Below, piece after piece: positions 1 through 6,546 of a stretch of 19,530 bases of DNA (position 1 is the first letter of the stretch; the number at the start of each line of letters is the position of its first letter). The stretch is from the NCBI GenBank assembly GCA_031255695.1, contig JAIRSA010000106.1:1-19530 (forward strand), given 5' to 3'. Origin of the DNA: Eubacteriales Family XIII. Incertae Sedis bacterium (lineage in GTDB: Bacteria > Bacillota > Clostridia > Peptostreptococcales > Anaerovoracaceae). A program made the translations under genes and the position numbers. Below the pieces are notes generated by a model. The model had not been told where the DNA came from, did no database searches, and saw only the letters and a list, made by a program, of their open reading frames with translations.

Positions 1-2
1 AT

Positions 3-65
3 CACGGATATGTAAACGTCGACTACTGGGACGGCATTTTAAAGAGCAGGCGGCAAAGATACTAG
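3..65 (+). CDS. C-terminal fragment of an unrecognised protein (5' end outside window)
   Basis: From the window edge one plus-strand frame stays open for 20 codons and ends in TAG at 63-65. The tail reads HGYVNVDYWDGILKSRRQRY. I do not recognise a family from so little. Its aromatic and basic end looks protein-like, and it would converge on the BrnQ-like carrier gene, leaving about 75 bases between the two stop codons. The open frame could also be chance. Confidence 0.3.
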   Translation, partial: HGYVNVDYWDGILKSRRQRY

Positions 66-93
66 TTCGCGGGCGGGGCGCGGCGCGGCTGCT

Positions 94-120
94 GCGCGAC
101 GGCTGAAAACAGCCATGCGC
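94..120. terminator. Possible bidirectional terminator hairpin between convergent genes
   Basis: GGCTG (101-105) and CAGCC (110-114) form a 5-bp stem around an AAAA loop. GCGC at 94-97 and 117-120 can extend it across a small internal loop. It sits between two convergent stop codons, the right place for a shared terminator. There is no clear T run on either side, so the call is weak. Confidence 0.25.
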
Positions 121-140
121 CGGCCCCTAGGCGATGCACA

Positions 141-1475
141 TCACACAGCTAGCTCGGATGCGGTTTTTTTGCGGTCAATGATAAAGTAACCAACTATCCC
201 GCCCAATATGGCGGGAAGGATCCATGCGAACCCAAACGAAGCGAGTGGGATAGCGTCATGGATTGCGTGCAGGAAGCCCAGCTTCGCGCCGGCCAGATCC
301 GCGTAGCCCAAAATGCAGTCCACGGCGCCCGCCGCAAAGGCCATGACGGTTACCCCCGAAACAATGCCCCTGTTCTTCTTGCCGGTTATGATGTACCCCA
401 AGACCATGGCGATGCAGGGCGGGTATATCAGGGAGAGTATGGGGGCCGCAAAGACGACGATCGAATTCAGGCCGGCGCTCGCGACGACTGCGCTGATGGC
501 TATTATCACGATTGCGCACTGCCTGTAAGGCACTTTGCCGCCAGTGGCCTCGACCATGAACTCGGAGCAGCCCGAAACCAGCCCGACGGCAGTAGTCAGG
601 GCGGCAAAGGACAGCGCGATGTTGAAGACCACGCCACCTACCTGCCCCCACACGGCCAGTATTATCGTAGCGTAAAGCCGGGCATACGTGACGTCCTCGA
701 ACATCCTGCCCGTAGAGGCGCCAAGCAGCATCTGGGTCATGTGGGTGGTGCTAAGTATGGCAAAGCCGATCGCCGCGACGATCATCAGGGGCTTCCCAAG
801 CTGCTTCCCCGTCAGCCCCTTGGCCTTCATACCCATGATGATGACCCCGCCGAACAGCAGGGACGCGGGAAGGTCCGTCGTCTGATACCCGCTGAGCAGC
901 CCATACTGAAGCGCGTTTTCGGGATAAAGCTTCGGGGTCCATTCTGACAATGGCGACATCAGGCCCTTGATCACCACCGCCGCGACGGTGACCAGCAGGA
1001 AAGGCGTCAGGAGTTTGCCCAGCCTGTCCAGGACTTTGGCGCCCTGGAATACAAATAAGTAAGTGATCACATAGTAGACAATCTGGAATATGATGACGGC
1101 CACGATGCTGGGATCCGTGATGCCGAACACCTGGCATATGGCGTCCCAGGCCGCCGAGCTCATTCTTGGGACCGAAAACAGAGGACCCATCACCGCAGCG
1201 GTGAGCCCGCAGAAAACAAGCGCGAATTTTGGGTTGAGCCGGGACGCCATCTCCCAGAAAGAGCCGCCGCGTACCAGGGCATAGTAGGCGATGTAGGGGA
1301 GCACAAGGCCGGTCACGAAAATCCCGATCATGGCGATGGGGACCGAAGAGCCGCTTTGCTGGCCCCACGTGACGGGCCAGAGCATGCAGGAACCGCCGAA
1401 ATACATGGCAAATGTGGCGATGCCAAACGTGAGGGTTGTCGCAAGCGGAAGTTTGTTGTTTGTGATTTCAGGCAT
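141..1475 (-). CDS. BrnQ-family (LIVCS) branched-chain/other amino-acid carrier
   Basis: A polytopic inner-membrane protein of about 444 residues with roughly 12 hydrophobic segments. The N-terminal stretch YFGGSCMLWPVTWGQQSG resembles the BrnQ signature region (small residues, then P-x-x-x-GQQ-G). BrnQ carriers are cation-coupled symporters of Leu/Ile/Val, and relatives move proline. I chose the start at 1475 (MPEITNNK) because AAAGGA lies 9 bases upstream of it; the longer frame from 1493 would swallow that ribosome site. It is the last gene of the leftward prd operon, 92 bases after prdB. That position suggests uptake of proline or another Stickland substrate, but the substrate cannot be read from sequence. 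No truncation seen. Confidence 0.8.
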   Translation of the reverse strand: MPEITNNKLPLATTLTFGIATFAMYFGGSCMLWPVTWGQQSGSSVPIAMIGIFVTGLVLPYIAYYALVRGGSFWEMASRLNPKFALVFCGLTAAVMGPLFSVPRMSSAAWDAICQVFGITDPSIVAVIIFQIVYYVITYLFVFQGAKVLDRLGKLLTPFLLVTVAAVVIKGLMSPLSEWTPKLYPENALQYGLLSGYQTTDLPASLLFGGVIIMGMKAKGLTGKQLGKPLMIVAAIGFAILSTTHMTQMLLGASTGRMFEDVTYARLYATIILAVWGQVGGVVFNIALSFAALTTAVGLVSGCSEFMVEATGGKVPYRQCAIVIIAISAVVASAGLNSIVVFAAPILSLIYPPCIAMVLGYIITGKKNRGIVSGVTVMAFAAGAVDCILGYADLAGAKLGFLHAIHDAIPLASFGFAWILPAILGGIVGYFIIDRKKTASELAV

Positions 1476-1497
1476 AAGATCCATTCCTTTCAAATAT

Positions 1498-1549
1498 GAA
1501 AGCGCCGGGCGCCGGCCGCTCCTGACCGGAACGGCAGGCGCCCGCTTTC
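1498..1549 (-). other. Strong intercistronic stem-loop between prdB and the BrnQ-like gene
   Basis: GAAAGC (1498-1503) plus GGGCGCC (1507-1513) pair with GGCGCCC (1537-1543) plus GCTTTC (1544-1549). This gives 13 bp with one 3-base bulge, starting 19 bases after the prdB stop. In the minus direction no T run follows it, and the next gene's ribosome site lies just beyond. It is more likely an mRNA stability/processing or partial-termination element than a full terminator. Confidence 0.6.
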
Positions 1550-1567
1550 GGTTTTATCTTATACGTT

Positions 1568-2293
1568 TTACACGTTGTGGCGATACTCGTATGGCAGCGT
1601 CGCCATCTCGCCGAAGTGCTCCATGGACACGACCAGGTTGAGCGTGTCCTTGAGGATCGCGGTCTGCATCTCCTTGTTGTTGGGCTCGCCCGCATTGGAG
1701 CCGATAGGCACGTGCGGCGCGGAGATCCTGGGCGCGCCCTGCTGCCGCGCGATGGGCGGCAGCGCGGCGATGATGACGGTGGACATGCCGGCCGCCTCGC
1801 AGGCCCGCTCAACGACGACCGCGGAGCGGTGGCAGGTGCCGCAGCCGCCGGTGCACACGACGATGTCCACGCCCTGCTCCTTCAGGCTCTGGGCGATGGC
1901 GGGGCCCGTCTCTTCTTTAAATTTTTCCACATTGCCCCCGCCGCCCATGAAGCCGTACATCGTGTCGGCCAGGGAGCCGATGAAGCCCTCGTCGCGCAGC
2001 TCGCGCAGGCGGTCCAGCGGGAACATAGCGTTGACGTCCTTGTTGATGTCGGAGTTGTCAAAGCCGCCGTGCGTGACCATGAGCTCGGACGTGGGTATGC
2101 TGGACGGGATCTCGCGGTAGGAGAAATCCCCTGCCGTGTTGAAGGGCTTCTGCCTCTTCTGGTGGATGCCGCCCGCCGTGATGAAAGCGATCCTGCATTC
2201 GCGCAGCGGCTTTTTCAGCGGGGTCCACACCGGCGGCGGCGTGATCGGCACAAAAATCTCTGACCTGAGGCCGGTAACGGTAGTAAGTTTCAT
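1568..2293 (-). CDS. prdB: D-proline reductase subunit PrdB, cysteine form
   Basis: A 241-residue protein, the usual size for the 26-kDa PrdB subunit, which with the two PrdA-derived chains reduces D-proline to 5-aminovalerate in the cytoplasm. The redox motif VVCTGGCGTCHRS is clear, with C146, C151, C154 and H155. In characterised clostridial enzymes a selenocysteine (UGA) sits at about residue 150; here codon 151 is TGC (plus-strand 1841-1843), so no recoding is needed. The start has GGAGG 8 bases upstream. The gene follows the small Prd-cluster gene after 69 bases and precedes the carrier. Family identity rests on the motif, length and neighbours; the Cys replacement is seen directly, while its effect on activity is unknown. 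Confidence 0.88.
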   Translation of the reverse strand: MKLTTVTGLRSEIFVPITPPPVWTPLKKPLRECRIAFITAGGIHQKRQKPFNTAGDFSYREIPSSIPTSELMVTHGGFDNSDINKDVNAMFPLDRLRELRDEGFIGSLADTMYGFMGGGGNVEKFKEETGPAIAQSLKEQGVDIVVCTGGCGTCHRSAVVVERACEAAGMSTVIIAALPPIARQQGAPRISAPHVPIGSNAGEPNNKEMQTAILKDTLNLVVSMEHFGEMATLPYEYRHNV

Positions 2294-2310
2294 TTATTAA
2301 TCCTCCTTCT

Positions 2311-2341
2311 GGCGCCTGGCCCACGAGGGCCTCCCGGCGCC
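2311..2341 (-). other. Intercistronic stem-loop upstream of prdB
   Basis: GGCGCC (2311-2316) pairs with GGCGCC (2336-2341), and inside it GGCCC (2318-2322) pairs with GGGCC (2327-2331) around an ACGA loop, about 11 bp in all. It lies between the small gene's stop and the prdB ribosome site, without a T run, so it probably adjusts transcript stability or readthrough inside the operon. Confidence 0.55.
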
Positions 2342-2362
2342 GCGCACTTTGCTTTTTGAGGC

Positions 2363-2599
2363 TCAAATGGCCTTCATATAGCTGAAATAGAATTCGACTT
2401 TCTGCCCGATCGCGGGCGGGCTGTCCGTGAACACCCAGCGGAGCGGCACGGAGATCGCCCCAAGCCTGCCGTCTATGTGGACGGTGACGCCGGTGTCGCT
2501 CACCGCCTTGATCGTGCCACACGTCAGGACGGGCGCCAGTTCCACATATCCGTTATATCCTTTATATCCGTTGTATTCGTTGTATTCGTCCAAGCCCAT
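2363..2599 (-). CDS. Small proline-reductase-cluster protein (CBO2463/CBO2479-type domain)
   Basis: A 78-residue protein starting MGLDEYNEYNGYKGYNGY, followed by a compact beta-rich part (CGTIKAVSDTGVTVHIDG, then a conserved-looking RWVFTDSPPAIGQKVEFYFSYMKAI end). A small protein of this size between prdA and prdB is, from memory, usual in clostridial proline-reductase operons; its function is not established. I prefer the start at 2599: AAGGGGG precedes it and it avoids the 29-base overlap with prdA that the upstream ATG at 2644 would cause. The Asn/Tyr/Gly-rich N-terminus comes from a short degenerate DNA repeat and is probably flexible. Confidence 0.65.
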   Translation of the reverse strand: MGLDEYNEYNGYKGYNGYVELAPVLTCGTIKAVSDTGVTVHIDGRLGAISVPLRWVFTDSPPAIGQKVEFYFSYMKAI

Positions 2600-2615
2600 A
2601 GCCCCCTTGCCTTTG

Positions 2616-4235
2616 CTATCTGCCGGCCGTGAGGCCGGCTGCAAGCTTCTGGTTCGCGTCTATGACGCCCTGCGACCACCTGCGCTCCGCAGGCGCGACG
2701 GGGATGCCGGCCATCTTCGCCTTGAGCATGAGGCGGGCCCTTTCCGCGTCTTCGGGACAGATGGAGCTGCACGAAAGCACCTCGTTCTCGAAGCCCTTTG
2801 CGTCCTTGTTGATCTCGACCATGGCGTCCATGTACTCGTTGCCGACTACGAGCTGCCCCTGGTAGCCCGCATATGTCACGCCGACCACAGGGACGCCCCG
2901 GCTCCCGATGGCGGCGATGTTCCCGGCGAAGTCGATGTGGTTGTTGCCGAAGCCCTCCGTGGTCACGATGGCGCCGTCCAGATCCAGCGCCTCTATCCAT
3001 GCGCCGAGCCTTTCAGAGACGTACATCTTTTCGTCGTTCACCTGGGGGCTGCCGATGAAGACCACGCCCACCAGATCCAGCTCATCGTCCTCGGCAAGCG
3101 CGTGCACCAGCGGCTCGCGGAAGTAGTGGCGGGTCGTCTCCTTGGTCGCGGGGCCTATGCAGGTCAGCGCGTGTATGCCGCCGTCGCGCACCTCGTTCGC
3201 GCTCAGCATGACCGGGACGTTGCCGAGGTCCACGTTCTTCTGCCCGCCCATGACGCCTGCGGGCTCGTTCGGCAGGAGTATGTTGTCGTGCATGGCGCCC
3301 TGCCCCATGATCTCCTTCACGATGGCGACGCGCGGCAGCCCGTGCCTGCGCACGTCACGGTAGCCCCGCGTATAGGACGGGGCCTCGCCTGACGCCTTGA
3401 GCACGCTGCGGACGGCGTCGACGATGACGTCGCAGGCGGTATGCGCGGCCAGGGGCCCGCGGCGCTCCATGCCTGTGTTCGCCGCGATGACGACGTTGAC
3501 GCGCACGATGATGTCGCCGCTGTCAGGCGCGCCGGGCCTGCCGAATGCCACCCTCTCGTCGAGGTAGCCGTCGCAGGAGCCGAATTCGTGTATCTGCACG
3601 CCGTTCTCGTCCACGCCCGTCAGGCAGAAGACCACGCGGTCCAGCACCGCCGTCTCCCCTTCGCCCATGCGGCCGGTGCGCTTCACGGCCACGGGCATGA
3701 CGTCCATGATCGTGTTTATGGCGATGTGCCTGTCGCCGTCCGGCCTGATCACGTCCATCTCGACCTTCTTCACGAGGAGGCTGCTGGCAAGGGCCTTTTT
3801 GGCCAGCGAGCCGTCTATGGTCAGTCTGCCCGAAGCGAAGGATGTGCTGTCGCCTATGGAGACATCGTCCACCGCATAGTACTTGTGCGTGAGGGAGCGG
3901 ATGACGACGTCCTCGCGTTTCGCGCCCGCAGACGCAATCCCGCTTTTAGGGCCGGCTGCGGCCGTGCCCAGATCTGCGGCCGGCGCGCCGCTTTCAAGCA
4001 TGGCCGCCTGGACTGCGGTCAGCGCGTCCGTATCTGCGGCAAGCTTCCTCCCCAGCACCTCGCCGACGGTAAGGCTCCCCTCCGGGATTGTGAGCAGGCC
4101 GGAATCCTCCAGGTCGACGAAGATCGTGGGGTCTTCCAGATCGGCCTCGCTGATTACCGTGCCCTTGGGCCTCTGGCAGCAGAGCACTGCAGGCTCGTTC
4201 GCGTGGGCTGCGGCTTTTTCTTTTGACATTGACAT
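2616..4235 (-). CDS. prdA: D-proline reductase proprotein PrdA
   Basis: A 539-residue precursor of the two larger D-proline reductase chains. In the family, self-cleavage before a cysteine makes a pyruvoyl group that binds the substrate amine. The matching site here is ALTCIGPATKE, with Cys at residue 359 (plus-strand 3159-3161). Cleavage would give chains of about 358 and 181 residues, in line with the known large and small subunits. The C-terminal part (VGVTYAGYQGQLVVGNEYMD, then SCSSICPEDAERARLMLKAK) is typical. The start at 4235 has GGAGG 9 bases upstream; an in-frame ATG at 4310 lacks this support and would extend back towards prdC. The N-terminal chain holds an Ala/Gly-rich stretch near residues 80-105, probably a linker. 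The gene lies 86 bases after prdC and 16 before the small gene. Confidence 0.92.
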   Translation of the reverse strand: MSMSKEKAAAHANEPAVLCCQRPKGTVISEADLEDPTIFVDLEDSGLLTIPEGSLTVGEVLGRKLAADTDALTAVQAAMLESGAPAADLGTAAAGPKSGIASAGAKREDVVIRSLTHKYYAVDDVSIGDSTSFASGRLTIDGSLAKKALASSLLVKKVEMDVIRPDGDRHIAINTIMDVMPVAVKRTGRMGEGETAVLDRVVFCLTGVDENGVQIHEFGSCDGYLDERVAFGRPGAPDSGDIIVRVNVVIAANTGMERRGPLAAHTACDVIVDAVRSVLKASGEAPSYTRGYRDVRRHGLPRVAIVKEIMGQGAMHDNILLPNEPAGVMGGQKNVDLGNVPVMLSANEVRDGGIHALTCIGPATKETTRHYFREPLVHALAEDDELDLVGVVFIGSPQVNDEKMYVSERLGAWIEALDLDGAIVTTEGFGNNHIDFAGNIAAIGSRGVPVVGVTYAGYQGQLVVGNEYMDAMVEINKDAKGFENEVLSCSSICPEDAERARLMLKAKMAGIPVAPAERRWSQGVIDANQKLAAGLTAGR

Positions 4236-4295
4236 AATTGTATACCTCCGGAATTCAATAAAATATTTCATCATTGGCATTAAACGGTTGTGGAA

Positions 4296-4316
4296 GGGCG
4301 GGGCGGGCACGCGCCC
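4296..4316 (-). other. Short GC hairpin between prdC and prdA
   Basis: GGGCG (4296-4300) pairs with CGCCC (4312-4316), just after the prdC stop in the direction of transcription. It has no T run. It fits the pattern of stem-loops in the other prd gaps but is weaker. Confidence 0.3.
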
Positions 4317-4321
4317 TCCGG

Positions 4322-5806
4322 TTATTTCCTGCGGATCAGGCCTGCGCCTGCCGTGCGCAGCGCCCCGTCCGTGCTGTGGTACACTTGCAGGGGCATCCGG
4401 TCAGCAAGGGTCATGACCGTGTTAGTGCAGTCCGTGCAGTTGCTTATCAGAAGCGCCCGCGCGCCCTGCCTGTAAAGCGAGATCACTTTCTCTGCCTGCC
4501 CTGGGCAGTTGCCGGGGTTTTCGCATTTGCGCGCCCCGTTCGGCATAAGCATGGACTGCTTGCAGTGCTCGGCGCCGGCGACCTCGGCCTGCATGGCCGC
4601 GGCGATGCGTCTGAGGCGGGCCTCGTCCGCGCCGCAGGCGCAGACCAAAAGCCCCAGCTTTTCCTTGGCGCGGAGGAATGGCATGGTCGCGATCAGGCCG
4701 CCGGTGATCTTCGTGACGGGATCGCCGGGATGCGTCTCCTTCCCTGTGAACGGCCCCCCGGCCAGCAGTTCGCCGGCGTCGGCCGAAAGCCCGCCCGCCC
4801 GTTCGATCAGCAAGCTCAAGGGGATGCCTAGGGGCACGTCCCGGAATACGGCGCTCCGCCTGTCAAGGAAGGCCGCGCTGCGGTACTGGCCCGCAAGCGT
4901 CAGATCCTTCGCCATGACCGGCTTGCGCAGTTCCACCGCGTCTGCCACGCGCGCGGCGGTCTCCGCGTTCAGCACGACACATCCGGCGTCGAAGGGCAGC
5001 TGGTCGGGGCGCAGCAGCACTCCGCGCGCTTCGCGCACGACCGCCCGCTCCTCACCGGATGGGTAGCGGTCCTCCAGCAGGCAGAAAGAGATATCCCCGT
5101 AGGCGTCCGGCACATCCTTCAGCGCGGCTATCGCGCGTGCATGCTTGGCCTTTATCGCTATGATGCAGCGCTCCGTCCCGAGGGTGCGCATGGCGTGCGC
5201 CGCGCCGCAGAGCACACGCGCGGGCTCCGTTTCGAGCAGGTGGATGTTGTGCCCCAGCGCCGGCTCGCATTCGGCCGCGTTTATGATCAGGGCGCCGCCC
5301 TTGCCGAGCGGCCTCGCGAGCTTCACGGCCGTCGGGAAGCCTGCGCCCCCGGCGCCCACAACGCCTGCGTTTTCGATCAGCTCCAAGACGGAGCTGCCTT
5401 CTACCGGGACGTATCCCGCGCTGTCTGCGCCGCCCGCGCCGCCAACGCCGCCAACGCCAACGCCGCCCGTGCCGCCCGCGCCGCCAACGCCGCCAACGCC
5501 AACGCCGCCCGCGCCGCCAACGCCGCCAACGCCGCCCGTGCCGCCCGCGCCCTCAACGCCCCCAACGCCGCCAACGCCGCCAACACTGTCCGCGCCGCCC
5601 GCGCCCCCAACGCCGTCCGCTTCGACCTCGATAAAGGCCTCGCCTACGCGCGTCACCTCACCGTCTACTGAGGAATGCACGTGCGCCCCCAGCTTGCCGT
5701 CAGGCTTCGCTGCCAGGCGCTGCCCGCGCCTGACGCGATCCCCAGCCTTCACGCTGGGCAGGGCCGGCGCGCCGGCGTGCTGCATCAGCGGGAAACAATA
5801 CTTCAT
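4322..5806 (-). CDS. prdC: PrdC, RnfC-like electron-transfer protein of proline reductase
   Basis: A 494-residue RnfC-like protein thought to pass electrons to proline reductase. Residues 1-62 form the N-terminal lobe (HAGAPALPSVKAGDRVRRGQ). Residues 150-162 (VGAGGAGFPTAVK) and RYPSGEE near 248-253 are the NADH/FMN-binding features shared with RnfC and the 51-kDa complex I subunit. An SLBB-like part follows (DVPLGIPLSLLIERAGG). The C-terminus lacks the twin ferredoxin motif of true RnfC and instead carries C457-x-x-C460 (NCTDCT), a likely redox pair; some clostridial PrdC proteins are selenoproteins, but no UGA is read through here. Residues 65-127 are an extreme Gly/Val/Ala insertion that extends the linker. 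The start has AGGAGG 4 bases upstream. It is the first substantial gene of the operon. Confidence 0.88.
   Translation of the reverse strand: MKYCFPLMQHAGAPALPSVKAGDRVRRGQRLAAKPDGKLGAHVHSSVDGEVTRVGEAFIEVEADGVGGAGGADSVGGVGGVGGVEGAGGTGGVGGVGGAGGVGVGGVGGAGGTGGVGVGGVGGAGGADSAGYVPVEGSSVLELIENAGVVGAGGAGFPTAVKLARPLGKGGALIINAAECEPALGHNIHLLETEPARVLCGAAHAMRTLGTERCIIAIKAKHARAIAALKDVPDAYGDISFCLLEDRYPSGEERAVVREARGVLLRPDQLPFDAGCVVLNAETAARVADAVELRKPVMAKDLTLAGQYRSAAFLDRRSAVFRDVPLGIPLSLLIERAGGLSADAGELLAGGPFTGKETHPGDPVTKITGGLIATMPFLRAKEKLGLLVCACGADEARLRRIAAAMQAEVAGAEHCKQSMLMPNGARKCENPGNCPGQAEKVISLYRQGARALLISNCTDCTNTVMTLADRMPLQVYHSTDGALRTAGAGLIRRK
5426..5614 (-). repeat. In-frame GC-rich minisatellite coding a Gly-rich linker in PrdC
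   Basis: About 190 bases built from variants of a 9-base unit (GGCGTTGGC/GGCGGGCGG on the minus strand), encoding repeats such as GGVGGVGGAGGVGVGG at residues 65-127. All changes keep the frame. Such tracts are prone to replication slippage, so length may differ between strains. Confidence 0.85.
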
Positions 5807-5866
5807 ATGCCCTCCTTATACTACTAACCGACTAGTATGGTTCTCCGACTAAAATCATGGCACCAT

Positions 5867-5884
5867 GGCGGCGGTTTCGCCGCC
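5867..5884 (-). promoter_or_regulatory. Strong hairpin in the prdC leader
   Basis: GGCGGCG (5867-5873) and CGCCGCC (5878-5884) form a perfect 7-bp all-GC stem with a 4-base loop. In the minus direction it begins 5 bases after a short upstream ORF and is followed by CATGGTGCCATG, itself palindromic, then ATTTTAG. It could be an attenuator or an RNA-protecting hairpin. The U tract is short and displaced, so an ordinary intrinsic terminator is not certain. Confidence 0.5.
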
Positions 5885-5889
5885 CTGCC

Positions 5890-5976
5890 TCAATCGGTGT
5901 GCAGTATTACAAAAAATACGTGTTTGGGAAGAAAATGTAATGATTTGGGGCGATATGGCACCTCCTTTCTTGACAT
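5890..5976 (-). CDS. Possible 28-codon upstream ORF (leader peptide) before prdC
   Basis: ATG at 5976 opens a frame MSRKEVPYRPKSLHFLP... of 28 codons ending in TGA at 5890. AAGG lies 5 bases upstream of the ATG. Prolines sit at positions 7, 10 and 17. It ends 83 bases before prdC and 5 bases before the strong hairpin, an arrangement like amino-acid attenuators. The same frame remains open upstream to a GTG at 6123, giving 77 codons, but that GTG lies next to the likely -10 box and has no ribosome site. No family recognised; it may be non-coding. Confidence 0.3.
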   Translation of the reverse strand: MSRKEVPYRPKSLHFLPKHVFFVILHTD

Positions 5977-6009
5977 TTGAGCCTTGAGGCTCCTAAAAAA
6001 ATACTCAAC

Positions 6010-6104
6010 CGGTGTGGCGCCATTTTGATTGGACAAAGGTAGACAAGTAATATCAGAGACGCCAGCCCTGTGAAAGGTGTACCTTTCGGGGGGAGGCCAC
6101 ACCG
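6010..6104 (-). ncRNA. Candidate structured 5' leader element of the prd operon
   Basis: A 9-bp inverted repeat CGGTGTGGC (6010-6018) / GCCACACCG (6096-6104) closes a domain that contains GAAAGGT/ACCTTTC (6072-6087, 7 bp with 2 central bases) and a 5-bp stem with one G.U pair. Read on the minus strand, the closing stem would begin within a few bases of the start point predicted from the promoter at 6114-6142, and its 3' arm is followed by a T7 run. That layout resembles a riboswitch or attenuator aptamer, but it matches no family I know. A mobile-element remnant is an alternative. Confidence 0.35.
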
Positions 6105-6113
6105 TATGCGTGT

Positions 6114-6142
6114 AGGATAACACAATTCGTACTACAGTTCAA
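6114..6142 (-). promoter_or_regulatory. Predicted sigma-A promoter for the prd operon
   Basis: On the minus strand, TTGAAC (6142-6137) and TATCCT (6119-6114) are separated by exactly 17 bases. Each hexamer matches consensus at four positions. Transcription would begin near 6107 and give a leader of about 300 bases before prdC. I saw no convincing sigma-54 (-24/-12) site in this leader, although prd operons in some clostridia use one. Confidence 0.45.
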
Positions 6143-6324
6143 GCAATTTGTTTAAAAAAAGTGCTGAAAAAGATAAATACTTATAATTATCTGAAATTTG
6201 CGATATACAGATACTTGAAACGCTACCTGTTGAAGCATTTTATGCACCTTTAAGCCTCTGGAACCTAAAAAACGAAAATTTGAATATTTCAAGCCCAATT
6301 ACCAGGCATTTTTTGCCGATTTTC

Positions 6325-6341
6325 GCTGCAATTGCCGCCCT
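6325..6341 (-). repeat. Partial minus-strand copy of the AGGGCGGCTAT element
   Basis: On the minus strand this reads AGGGCGGCAATTGCAGC, close to the plus-strand copies at 6475, 6580 and 19189. A loose -10-like CATACT lies about 10 bases upstream on the same strand, but there is no good -35. It may be chance. Confidence 0.3.
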
Positions 6342-6343
6342 GA

Positions 6344-6366
6344 CGCCAGCAGTATGTAAACTGGCG
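6344..6366. other. Inverted repeat in the divergent intergenic region
   Basis: CGCCAG (6344-6349) and CTGGCG (6361-6366) flank an 11-base spacer. It lies in the 843-base divergent spacer between prdC and glgP, next to a minus-strand copy of the AGGGCGGC element. It could be an operator or a hairpin; no T run follows. Confidence 0.3.
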
Positions 6367-6449
6367 CCTTGCATTCCCCTGCCTAGACGCCGTTTATCCA
6401 TAAAAAAATTGACTAATTGCAAAAAACGGGAGCGGATTCAACTCGAATA

Positions 6450-6500
6450 TGATATAATGATTCTAAGGCGGCGTAGGGCGGCTATTGCGGATTTGACGCC
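6450..6500 (+). promoter_or_regulatory. Extended -10 promoter P1 of glgP with AGGGCGGCTAT element
   Basis: TGATATAAT (6450-6458) is a perfect TATAAT with the extended TGN motif. No good -35 is present at the usual spacing. Sixteen bases downstream is AGGGCGGCTAT (6475-6485), ending in GACGCC (6495-6500); GGGCG and CGCCC there can pair. It would give a leader of about 185 bases before glgP. Confidence 0.5.
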
Positions 6501-6527
6501 CCCGCCACGTGGATAAAGCATAACAGC

Positions 6528-6546
6528 ATAAACGTTATAAACGTTT
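6528..6546. promoter_or_regulatory. Paired LacI/CcpA-like operator half-palindromes before glgP
   Basis: ATAAACGTTATA (centre 6533/6534) and AAACGTTT (6539-6546, centre 6542/6543) are two palindromes with central CG, 9 bases apart, overlapping the -35 area of promoter P2. LacI-family regulators, including CcpA, favour AAACGTTT-type cores. This suggests sugar or catabolite control of the glycogen cluster; the match to the full cre consensus is imperfect. Confidence 0.4.

Noticed and set aside
1568..2293. Hidden selenocysteine codon in PrdB
   Set aside because: The codon in the redox motif is TGC, and the frame has no internal UGA, so no recoding is required.
5145..5852. Plus-strand 235-codon frame rich in Pro/Thr opposite prdC
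   Set aside because: It is the antisense of the Gly-rich PrdC repeat: Gly codons read backwards give Pro and Ala. PrdC has clear family motifs and a ribosome site; this frame has none.
5807..6123. Known riboswitch or proline T-box in the prdC leader
   Set aside because: I found no T-box sequence (AGGGTGGNACCGCG-like) and no conserved core of a riboswitch I can recall.
5807..6250. Sigma-54 promoter for PrdR control of prdC
   Set aside because: TGGCAC-like strings near 5956 are on the wrong strand and lack a TTGC at proper spacing. A sigma-A-like promoter fits better.
6240..6422. Minus-strand 60-codon frame in the divergent spacer
   Set aside because: No ribosome site, no recognisable domain, and it overlaps AT-rich control DNA. 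Probably chance.
6409..6458. TTGACT (6409) as -35 for the TATAAT at 6453
   Set aside because: The spacing is 38 bases, far beyond the workable range. The extended -10 explains the promoter without it.
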